Translations under genes and position numbers: made by a program | Shown: positions 6,817 through 12,909 of the stretch, one piece after another | How the letters are laid out: every line of letters starts with the position of its first letter | Position numbering within the stretch: position 1 is the first letter of the stretch | Assembly: GCA_018061385.1 (NCBI GenBank) | Contig: JAGOUF010000016.1 | Span: 1-13,629, forward strand | Length of the DNA stretch: 13,629 nucleotides | Direction of reading: 5' to 3' | Origin: Chitinophagaceae bacterium | Lineage (GTDB): Bacteria > Bacteroidota > Bacteroidia > Chitinophagales > Chitinophagaceae | The notes under the pieces: model-generated | What the model was told of the DNA's origin: nothing | What the model saw: the letters and a program-made list of their open reading frames with translations, nothing else | Database searches by the model: none

Positions 6817-7602
6817 TTATTTCACGTAATCTGCTGCACACCTAAATCCTAGGTTTGCAATACAATAATTTCCTCTTAAACTTCCTCTGTAAGAAAATCG
6901 TAAAAATGCAGCATAATCTTCCATGTCATTTACTTCAATAGAAGCTGCTGCACAAAAAGTTTTTCTTTCTTCTTCTTCACTACTTCTTGAATCTCCTTTA
7001 CTTAAAAAACTGTTGAAATCAAATGTCCATTCCCAAACCAATCCATGCATATCGTACAAGCCATTTACATTGCTGTAAGTAGTTTTTACATTGGGCAATA
7101 CTTTTGGATTGGGATGCCTATACCACTCTAAAATGTATTTGGTAAGTGGCATGGTTATTTTGTTTTTGGGTGCTGCATTTCCAGCCATTTCCCATTCTGC
7201 AATAGTTGGTAAACGTTTCTTTTTCCAACTACAATATGCTTTTGCTGCAAACCAACTTACATTTACAACTGGCGATTTATAAATGGCTTTTTGTGAATCG
7301 CCAATTATAAAATCGCTTTCCCAATGTTTTAAATAATTGGCATCGGCAAACAATCGATTTATTTTTGAACGGCTCCACTGTGGATTTGCTTTTACAAATT
7401 CTACAAACTCTTCATTTGTAACTGCATATTCATCCATATAAAATGCTTCCACTTTTATAGGTTTGTTATTGCCTGTTTTAAAGAATGACTTATAAAAACC
7501 ACTCTTTATTGGTTTTGATTTATTATCGACAATTGTTTTTTGCTGAGCATTTACCAACGTCGAAAAATAAAAAATAAATAGTATAGATAGTAGATATTTC
7601 AT
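6817..7602 (-). CDS. SUMF1/FGE-fold protein, NirV-like, exported
   Basis: The 261-aa protein begins with a signal peptide (cleavage likely after NA at 18-19) and then has the formylglycine-generating-enzyme-type fold: FYMDEYAVTNEEFVEFV (54-70), VNVSWFAAKAYCSWKKKRLPT, GLYDMHGLVWEWTFD and the C-terminal NLGFRCA. In true FGE two cysteines five residues apart bind copper in the active site. Here the region reads TFCAAAS...FSYRGSLRGNYC, with Cys217 and Cys247 far apart, so the second active cysteine appears to be missing and sulfatase activation is unlikely. Members of this fold are encoded next to nirK in denitrifiers, where one has been named NirV, with no clear function. Its place directly after nirK fits that name. 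A periplasmic role in NirK maturation is inferred from context. Confidence 0.8.
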   Translation of the reverse strand: MKYLLSILFIFYFSTLVNAQQKTIVDNKSKPIKSGFYKSFFKTGNNKPIKVEAFYMDEYAVTNEEFVEFVKANPQWSRSKINRLFADANYLKHWESDFIIGDSQKAIYKSPVVNVSWFAAKAYCSWKKKRLPTIAEWEMAGNAAPKNKITMPLTKYILEWYRHPNPKVLPNVKTTYSNVNGLYDMHGLVWEWTFDFNSFLSKGDSRSSEEEERKTFCAAASIEVNDMEDYAAFLRFSYRGSLRGNYCIANLGFRCAADYVK

Positions 7603-7607
7603 TGCAG

Positions 7608-7644
7608 AAAAAATAACGAACGGCTGTATAAAGCCGTTCGTTAT
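7608..7644 (-). terminator. Strong hairpin with T5 run between nirK and the SUMF1-like gene
   Basis: ATAACGAACGGC (7613-7624) and GCCGTTCGTTAT (7633-7644) form a perfect 12-bp stem with an 8-nt loop. Read in the direction of the operon it is followed by five T (7612-7608), and the ATG of the next gene is only five bases further on. It has the form of an intrinsic terminator, yet no separate promoter fits in front of the downstream gene. It probably acts as a partial terminator or as a 3' stabiliser of the nirK message. Confidence 0.75.
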
Positions 7645-7653
7645 AAAATTTAA

Positions 7654-8691
7654 TTATTTTTTTATGGCTTTATAAACATTGGGGTTTTCATCGCCTTCAA
7701 CTTTTATTTGTGCAACTGCACCTTTATGAAATGCTCTAAAAATTGCATGATCTACTATATGATATGTACCTGGAACTTCCATTTTCATTTCTACAATAGA
7801 AGAGCCACCTGGAGGAATAACAGTTGTTTGCACATTGTTATTAATTAAACTTCCACCTTCAACAAATACTCTATCAAATATTTCACCAATTACATGGAAA
7901 GATGACGTAAGGTTGGGTCCACCATTTCCTACAAACAATCTTACAGTTTCACCAGTTTTTGCTTTTAATGAATTGGCTCCTGCATTGGCATTTACTTTAC
8001 CATTAAACAACACATAATCTGCATCTTCTCTAATTGCTTTTTCCATATCAAACTCTTGTAAGCCTGGTGCTCCAAATTTTCCTTTTGTATAAAAATCGCC
8101 TTGCATTAAATAAAATTCTTTGTCAACTTTTGTCATGCCAGATTGTGGTTCAACAAGAATTAAACCATACATGCCATTTGCAATGTGCATACCAACTGGA
8201 CCAGTAGCACAATGGTAAACAAATAAGCCTGGATTTAATGCTCTAAACTCAAATGTAGCAGACTGGCCAGGAGCAACCAATGTTGCCACTGCTCCACCTC
8301 CAGGTCCAGTTACAGCATGTAAATCAATGTTGTGTGGCATCTTGCTATCTGGCATATTTTTCAAAGTAAAATTAACCAAGTCACCTTCTCTCACCCTTAT
8401 AAATTTCCCAGGAACTTTACCACCAAAAGTCCAAAAAGTATAGTCCGTTTTTTCATCAATCTTCATCACTTTTTCTATTACTTCCAACTCTACCATTACT
8501 TTTTTAGGAGAAGTATATTCTAGTTGTTTTGGTACCATTGGAACGTCAGTAAGTTCTGCTGTAACTGTTCCTGTAGTAACTGTGTCAATTGTTGCTTTGT
8601 TGCTTGCATTGTTTTTTCCTCCTTCTTTGCAGGAAATGGCGGCAAACATAATTACCATAATTGGGATGACTTGCAATAATTTTCTGTTCAT
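7654..8691 (-). CDS. nirK: Copper-containing nitrite reductase, AniA-type lipoprotein
   Basis: NirK reduces nitrite to nitric oxide in denitrification. The 345-aa protein has a lipoprotein signal with lipobox AISC (Cys21), a low-complexity linker to about residue 60, and two cupredoxin domains. [12 protein letters not shown] gives His120 (type 1 Cu), Asp123 (catalytic) and His125 (type 2 Cu). [17 protein letters not shown] gives His160 (type 2), then Cys161, His169 and Met174 (type 1). SSFHVIGE gives the catalytic His266 and VDHAIFRAF the type 2 ligand His315. All ligands are present. The short Cys-to-His spacing and the sequence around [15 protein letters not shown] are like Neisseria AniA. 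Its product NO would be handled by the NorCB pair at the left end. It follows the porin-like gene by 38 bp. Confidence 0.97.
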   Translation of the reverse strand: MNRKLLQVIPIMVIMFAAISCKEGGKNNASNKATIDTVTTGTVTAELTDVPMVPKQLEYTSPKKVMVELEVIEKVMKIDEKTDYTFWTFGGKVPGKFIRVREGDLVNFTLKNMPDSKMPHNIDLHAVTGPGGGAVATLVAPGQSATFEFRALNPGLFVYHCATGPVGMHIANGMYGLILVEPQSGMTKVDKEFYLMQGDFYTKGKFGAPGLQEFDMEKAIREDADYVLFNGKVNANAGANSLKAKTGETVRLFVGNGGPNLTSSFHVIGEIFDRVFVEGGSLINNNVQTTVIPPGGSSIVEMKMEVPGTYHIVDHAIFRAFHKGAVAQIKVEGDENPNVYKAIKK

Positions 8692-8729
8692 TTTTTTTAT
8701 TTTAAATTGTTAATGTGCGATTACTTATT

Positions 8730-10073
8730 TTAAATATTTCGACTAAAAAGTTTTATTTCTGGATTTACAATAATGGATATCCAAATCCAGTTTTGCATGG
8801 GTTTCATTTCTTTGCTATCTGGTATATTTTTTATATACTTCATAGAAGCTGAAGGCAGCATTTGTCCAACCCCTCCAATAATTTTAGCTCCATTGTCTAA
8901 GCTATAATTGAATGATAAATCTATTTCATTTCCTAAGTATGCACTTGCTGCTTTATTTTGATAATTGAGAATACTTACTGGCGATACAAAATGATGAACT
9001 GCAATTTGGAAATTTGTTTTTTTATCGGCTTTTAAAGAAGCATTTAAATAGCTATCCCAAAGCCCTGTATTTTTATGTGGGCTTGCAACATAGAAGTAAT
9101 CCATGTAACCATAAAACTTATGGTGTGTTCCATAAAGTGGATTAAAAGCTGTCATTTTGTTACTTGTACTGCCCATACCCATACCACTTAAATAATCAGA
9201 TCCAATACCAAGGGTAAATTTTTTACTAACTGAATAGTTGCCATAAAGCGAAGCCATCCAAGCTGAAGTATTTATTGCAGCAGCATTTTTAATGTTCGAT
9301 TTTCCTGTTTGTAAATAAACACTAGCTGTTGCATTTAGCTTAGCTGTTTTATAAAAAGCATTAACTCCAAATGTTTGTGTAGTAGCATACAAAGAATCGG
9401 TACTTTTTTGTTTTGCTTGATTCATTAATAAAGTAGTAAATTTTAAACTATCATTTACTTTATATTGTAACCAAGCAAATTGTAAAGATTTGTAAGGCTG
9501 ACTTTGTGCATCGTTAAAAAAGGTATTGTTTACTTTTTCTGTATTCTGATTAAAAGCCAATCCAATATGTGTTTTTAATTTTCCTTTTTCGTGCATCAAC
9601 AATACAGCATCATGTTTTCTACCAGCATTGTGCCAATCCAATGAACCCAATATTCTTTCGTCATCATAAGATAATATTTGACGGCCCATTTTAATTTGCA
9701 TTTTTTTAGATAAAGCCATTTGTACCCATGCTTCAAAAAGACTAACGTTGTTAGCTGTTTGTTGTACTTGTGCATCGTTACCCCAAACATTCAGCATTTG
9801 TAAGGTTATGCTGGTTGTAATTTGATTTCCTTTTGAATAAATTAAACCCAATCTGTTGCGTTGCGAAATAAATGCTGCAGGTTGTTCTCCTTGTAAAATT
9901 GGAGTAAATACACCGTTTCTTAATTCAGCCCTTGGCCTTATTTGTAATTGAATTTTTAGTTCTTCTTGTATATCTGTTGAATTGTTTTGCTGAGCAAATA
10001 TAACTTTTGTTGTAGATAGGATAAATACGCTTAGAAGAATTGTGGTGAGAATGATTTTGTATGCTTTTTGCAT
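8730..10073 (-). CDS. Alginate-export-family outer membrane beta-barrel protein
   Basis: The 447-aa protein starts with a signal peptide (MQKAYKIILTTILLSVFI..., cleavage likely after FA at 26-27) and then shows alternating strands typical of a porin-like barrel. LKIQLQIRPRAELRNG, FISQRNRLGL, the segment MGRQILSYDDERILG (129-143) and WHNAGRKHDAV are typical of the alginate-export-type family (AlgE-like fold). It probably forms a channel in the outer membrane; the solute is unknown, and nitrite, nitrate or another anion would suit its place as first gene of the nirK operon. A longer frame is open back to a TTG at 10094, but the ATG at 10073 gives a normal signal peptide and lies after the predicted promoter, so it is preferred. 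No alginate genes are near. Confidence 0.75.
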   Translation of the reverse strand: MQKAYKIILTTILLSVFILSTTKVIFAQQNNSTDIQEELKIQLQIRPRAELRNGVFTPILQGEQPAAFISQRNRLGLIYSKGNQITTSITLQMLNVWGNDAQVQQTANNVSLFEAWVQMALSKKMQIKMGRQILSYDDERILGSLDWHNAGRKHDAVLLMHEKGKLKTHIGLAFNQNTEKVNNTFFNDAQSQPYKSLQFAWLQYKVNDSLKFTTLLMNQAKQKSTDSLYATTQTFGVNAFYKTAKLNATASVYLQTGKSNIKNAAAINTSAWMASLYGNYSVSKKFTLGIGSDYLSGMGMGSTSNKMTAFNPLYGTHHKFYGYMDYFYVASPHKNTGLWDSYLNASLKADKKTNFQIAVHHFVSPVSILNYQNKAASAYLGNEIDLSFNYSLDNGAKIIGGVGQMLPSASMKYIKNIPDSKEMKPMQNWIWISIIVNPEIKLFSRNI

Positions 10074-10098
10074 TTGTTGTATGGTTGATTTCAAACAA

Positions 10099-10106
10099 CA
10101 AAATTA
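10099..10106 (-). promoter_or_regulatory. -7 element of the nirK operon
   Basis: On the minus strand TAATTTTG matches TAnnTTTG. Transcription would begin near 10094, leaving a leader of about 21 nt before the ATG at 10073. The box starts 50.5 bp from the centre of the ATGAC-N4-GTCAT site, which puts that site near -62 (class I activator geometry). No good -33 TTG is present, which fits an activator-dependent promoter. Confidence 0.45.
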
Positions 10107-10128
10107 AAATAACCAAGAATTTTTTATT

Positions 10129-10150
10129 TGAGAATTCTCATATTGCAATA
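10129..10150. repeat. Two adjacent perfect palindromes upstream of the nirK operon
   Basis: TGAGAATTCTCA (10129-10140) is a perfect 12-bp palindrome and TATTGCAATA (10141-10150) a perfect 10-bp palindrome. They abut each other and run into the Crp/Fnr-like site. They may be binding sites or simply part of a larger DNA-bending region. Confidence 0.5.
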
Positions 10151-10164
10151 TGACATTTGTCATA
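10149..10164. promoter_or_regulatory. Crp/Fnr-type operator, nirK operon side
   Basis: TATGAC-ATTT-GTCATA is a perfect 6-4-6 inverted repeat with the layout of FNR/CRP-family sites (compare TTGAT-N4-ATCAA for FNR). The core ATGAC-N4-GTCAT recurs at 10435-10448, and the shared sequence extends leftwards as AATATGAC in both. The regulator, possibly an NO- or oxygen-responsive Crp/Fnr protein, is not in the window. Confidence 0.6.
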
Positions 10165-10191
10165 ATAAAAGATAATCTTATCTTTTATTAT
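10162..10191. promoter_or_regulatory. 30-bp operator-like palindrome, copy 2 of 2
   Basis: A perfect inverted repeat: left arm ATAATAAAAGATAA (10162-10175), 2-bp centre TC, right arm TTATCTTTTATTAT (10178-10191). It overlaps the end of the Crp/Fnr-like site by three bases, and its centre is about 82 bp upstream of the predicted nirK-operon start. The sequence recurs in front of norC (461-490) with 5 mismatches in 30. Recurrence before two NO-metabolism transcription units argues for a dedicated regulator site rather than chance AT-rich symmetry. Confidence 0.65.
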
Positions 10192-10217
10192 TGTACTTTA
10201 ACTCTCGAACTTTCTTT

Positions 10218-10337
10218 ATGGATGCTACCATTGTAATATTTGTAATTTTTATAGGATTGTCTTGAATCTCAATGAAAAATGATGCTCCCGAAAGAACTCA
10301 TGAAAAAAAATTTACACCACAAGTAATTAACGAATAA
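10218..10337 (+). other. Small frame with hydrophobic start and in-frame TGA, possible broken small membrane protein
   Basis: From ATG 10218 the frame reads MDATIVIFVIFIGLS, then TGA (10263-10265), then continues in the same frame as ISMKNDAPERTHEKKFTPQ... to TAA at 10335. If the TGA were TGG it would encode a 39-aa protein with one membrane helix and a charged tail. It could be a nonsense-mutated small protein, two unrelated short frames, or non-coding DNA. The rest of 10192-10434 shows only AT-rich sequence and a 6-bp inverted repeat GGAAGA/TCTTCC. Confidence 0.2.
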
Positions 10338-10434
10338 AAAATTGCGGAAGACAACAACTGTATGAGTTTCTTCCAAAACCAGACATAAAAAGATAAATAA
10401 TTTTTTTAATGCAATATTCAATTATTTACAGAAT

Positions 10435-10478
10435 ATGACTATGGTCATTTTATGTGCCCCAAAAAAAGATTGAATTTG
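10435..10478 (+). promoter_or_regulatory. Crp/Fnr-type class II promoter of the large uncharacterised gene
   Basis: ATGAC-TATG-GTCAT (10435-10448) has its centre 29.5 bp before the -7-like box TGAATTTG (10471-10478), which differs from TAnnTTTG at one position. A start near 10483 would place the operator at about -41.5, the classic class II activator position. This start lies after the ATG at 10452 and before the ATG at 10536, so it also decides the start codon of the gene. Confidence 0.5.
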
Positions 10479-10535
10479 CAAATAGCTACACAAGTTTTTA
10501 GTGTGTGGCATAAACTTCAATCAACATTTTGTACT

Positions 10536-12344
10536 ATGCAGTATTCATCACCTCACAAATTTCACATACCAGTAATGGGATTGGCTTACACAATTGATAG
10601 CCCAATTAAAGTTGCAAAATTTGGTATTTCATCGGTTATTTCAATTGTGGAAGATCGTTTAATTGAAATGATGCGTAGCCATTACTATCCAATGATTGAT
10701 AAGGTTTACACTGCTATTAGTACACATGAAGAAGATTACAGAGCTAAAAGAATTGCAGATTATTTAAATCTTGTAAATGCAATTGTACAATCACAAATTG
10801 AAAAAGTACGAACAGCAGCTTTTGAAGTTGGATCGGATATTGTACAATATTTTGAAATGCTACCAAATGATAGTACACTTAAAAAAATCTATCAACAAAT
10901 GGTTGAAAGTAGCAATAAAGTTGAGCAAGAAAAATTAGCAACTTATTTAAGAGCTCAAATTGTTGCAGGAAGCATTGATGTAAATATTATGACCAAAGTG
11001 GATAGAGATACTTACAACAAAGATGGTGAAGTAATTGCCGATAATTCCGATGCTATTGCTGCATTAAGAGGTTATGCAAATAGTAATTTATCTAACTCGT
11101 CCGTAATTTTTTCTGCAGGTATGAACCCAAGGTTGTACAATTATTTAGAAAAGTGTACCGACTTTGATTTGCAAGAAAATGGAACATTTAAAAAGAAAGT
11201 AATTATAAAAGTAAGCGATTATAGAAGTGCATTAATTCAAGGAAAGTATTTAGCAAAAAAAGGAATTTGGGTAAGTGAGTTTAGAATCGAATCTGGCTTA
11301 AACTGCGGTGGTCATGCTTTTGCAACAGATGGGGTTTTGTTGGGTCCAATATTAGAAGAGTTTAGAGTGAATAAAGAAGAACTAATTGCTTCGTTGTTTG
11401 AAATATATCAAATGGCAGTCAATAGAAAAAATGGTACAACATTAACTTCAGCTCCAAACATCATTTTTTCTGTGCAAGGTGGTATTGGCACTTTTGAAGA
11501 AGATACGTTTTTACATCAATATTATCAGTTTGAAAGTACAGGTTGGGGAACTCCATTTTTATTGGTACCAGAAGCAACTACAGTTGATAAAGCAACTTTG
11601 CAAAAACTAAGTGCAGCACAAGCAAGTGATCTTGTATTGAGTTATAACTCACCTTTAGGGGTTCGTTTTCACTACTTAAAAGGCACAACTGCCGATGCTG
11701 AAAAACAAGCTCGTATACAAAGTGGTAAACCTGGTAGCCCTTGTACAGAGAAGCATTTGGCGTTTAATACAGAGTTTACTAAAGAGCCTATTTGTACTGC
11801 ATCTCAAAAATACCAGAAGCTAAAAATTGAACAATTACAAACACTTGATTTGCCAGCTGTTGAATACAATAAGCAAGTAAAGTTTGTGTTAGATAAAGAA
11901 TGTTTATGTGTTGGATTGAGCAATTCGGCAGCATTGGAACACAATGAAATTTTCTTAAAAAAATATACTGCTGTTAATGTTTGTCCTGGTCCAAATATTG
12001 CCAATTTTTCAAAAGTAGTTTCTTTAAAAACTATGATCGATCACATTTATGGCAGAACCAATGTAATTACCAATACTAGCAGGCCACACATGTTTGTTGC
12101 AGAATTGTATTTGTATATTGATTATTTGAAAGAGCAGTTAGAAGATTTTTTTCAAACAAATCAATTTGCTAAAAAAGAAAAATACATAGCAAGTTTTTGT
12201 AAAAATTTAAGAGACGGAATTAACTATTATAATCAATTGCCAGAACAAGAAAAGATAGCTCAAAAACAGTTTATTAAAGATTTAAATAAAATTGAATTGG
12301 AGTTAGATGCGTTGAAATATCAGTATGAAATGTCTTTTGCATAA
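10536..12344 (+). CDS. Large conserved-looking protein of unknown function, possibly an FMN-type TIM barrel
   Basis: This 602-aa protein (ATG 10536; the frame is open to an ATG at 10452, 28 codons earlier) has no signal peptide or clear membrane helix and is probably cytosolic. I cannot assign a characterised function. The N-terminus FHIPVMGLAYTIDSP runs into KVAKFGISSVISIVED (9-40), then a charged helical part follows (about 40-180). Next come the motif-rich segments KVSDYRSALIQGK, SEFRIESGLNCGGHAF (247-262), FSVQGGIGTFEED (311-323) and GWGTPFLLVPEAT (336-348). Cysteines sit in GLNCGGH (257), GKPGSPC (403), EPIC (420), CLC (456, 458) and NVCPGP (483). The order IPVMG, then GGH, then GGIGT, then GTPFLL resembles that of nitronate monooxygenase-type FMN barrels; this is a weak inference. 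The Crp/Fnr-like promoter ties it to the nirK operon. Confidence 0.75.
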   Translation: MQYSSPHKFHIPVMGLAYTIDSPIKVAKFGISSVISIVEDRLIEMMRSHYYPMIDKVYTAISTHEEDYRAKRIADYLNLVNAIVQSQIEKVRTAAFEVGSDIVQYFEMLPNDSTLKKIYQQMVESSNKVEQEKLATYLRAQIVAGSIDVNIMTKVDRDTYNKDGEVIADNSDAIAALRGYANSNLSNSSVIFSAGMNPRLYNYLEKCTDFDLQENGTFKKKVIIKVSDYRSALIQGKYLAKKGIWVSEFRIESGLNCGGHAFATDGVLLGPILEEFRVNKEELIASLFEIYQMAVNRKNGTTLTSAPNIIFSVQGGIGTFEEDTFLHQYYQFESTGWGTPFLLVPEATTVDKATLQKLSAAQASDLVLSYNSPLGVRFHYLKGTTADAEKQARIQSGKPGSPCTEKHLAFNTEFTKEPICTASQKYQKLKIEQLQTLDLPAVEYNKQVKFVLDKECLCVGLSNSAALEHNEIFLKKYTAVNVCPGPNIANFSKVVSLKTMIDHIYGRTNVITNTSRPHMFVAELYLYIDYLKEQLEDFFQTNQFAKKEKYIASFCKNLRDGINYYNQLPEQEKIAQKQFIKDLNKIELELDALKYQYEMSFA

Positions 12345-12381
12345 GCAATAGCAACTGTATTTCTATTCAATAAATTGGAAT

Positions 12382-12843
12382 TTATAAAAACAGCAATTCT
12401 GGATTGTTAAGTTCTTGTTGGATCAATTTCTTTTTAGGAAATTGTAAGCAACTTATTATGCATTGAATAATTAATAAGTACAGCATATACTTGTTATAAG
12501 ATGATAGGTAAAGTATGGCTACAAACGTGATGATTAGTGAGTTCCAAAACAATCTTTTTCTTGCTAAAATTTCATAGGCTTGAAATTTTTCCTCAGTATT
12601 TTCAATAGTTTGAATTGTTTGTAATTTTTTTCTAAGACCTCCTTTGTATATTAAGATAGGCACAATAAATAAGAAAATGAGTATGCTTTGGCCTGTATTT
12701 TCTGTAAACGGTATTTGAATAGGATTCTGAAGCCAAATGCTTAATAAGTAAGCTGATATTACAATTACACAGTTAATACAAATGAAAACAATAGCTTGTT
12801 TTTTTAACTGTTTTAAATTAAATATAACCAAATGCTCCTGCAT
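12382..12843 (-). CDS. Small multi-pass membrane protein of unknown function
   Basis: The 153-aa protein shows about four hydrophobic segments: roughly residues 16-37, 50-67, 98-112 and 118-134. A charged cytoplasm-like loop with KGGLRKKLQTIQTIENTEEKF joins the second and third, and the C-terminus is Lys-rich. No enzyme motif is visible and I do not recognise the family. It follows the histidine kinase gene by 66 bp on the same strand and may be cotranscribed, for example as an accessory membrane component, but nothing in the sequence proves it. Its 3' end faces the large uncharacterised gene across 37 bp. Within that gap, 12370-12385 (ATAAATT-GG-AATTTAT) is a weak symmetric AT-only element. 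Confidence 0.6.
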   Translation of the reverse strand: MQEHLVIFNLKQLKKQAIVFICINCVIVISAYLLSIWLQNPIQIPFTENTGQSILIFLFIVPILIYKGGLRKKLQTIQTIENTEEKFQAYEILARKRLFWNSLIITFVAILYLSSYNKYMLYLLIIQCIISCLQFPKKKLIQQELNNPELLFL

Positions 12844-12909
12844 ACAAATTGTTTTATTTAAATCGTAATTTACTTACATCTGAACTCACCAACAAATAAT
12901 TATAAATTT

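Noticed and set aside
6801-6817. ATCAAAA-TAT-TTTTGAT as an FNR site or terminator
   Set aside because: The half-sites are in the reverse order to an FNR box and the spacing is wrong; there is no GC stem for a terminator.
10074-10094. TTG at 10094 as start of the porin-like gene
   Set aside because: It would add seven residues before a good signal peptide and would coincide with the predicted transcription start; the ATG at 10073 is better.
10388-10407. Third copy of the 30-bp palindrome before the large gene
   Set aside because: Only the left half AAAAGATAA is kept; the right half matches at few positions, so it is no more than a possible half-site.
10452-10535. ATG at 10452 as start of the large uncharacterised protein
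   Set aside because: The 28 extra residues do not look like the rest of the protein, and the codons overlap the predicted -7 box and start site; the ATG at 10536 is preferred.
12370-12385. ATAAATT-GG-AATTTAT as a bidirectional terminator
   Set aside because: The stem is all AT with a 2-nt loop and could not form a stable hairpin.
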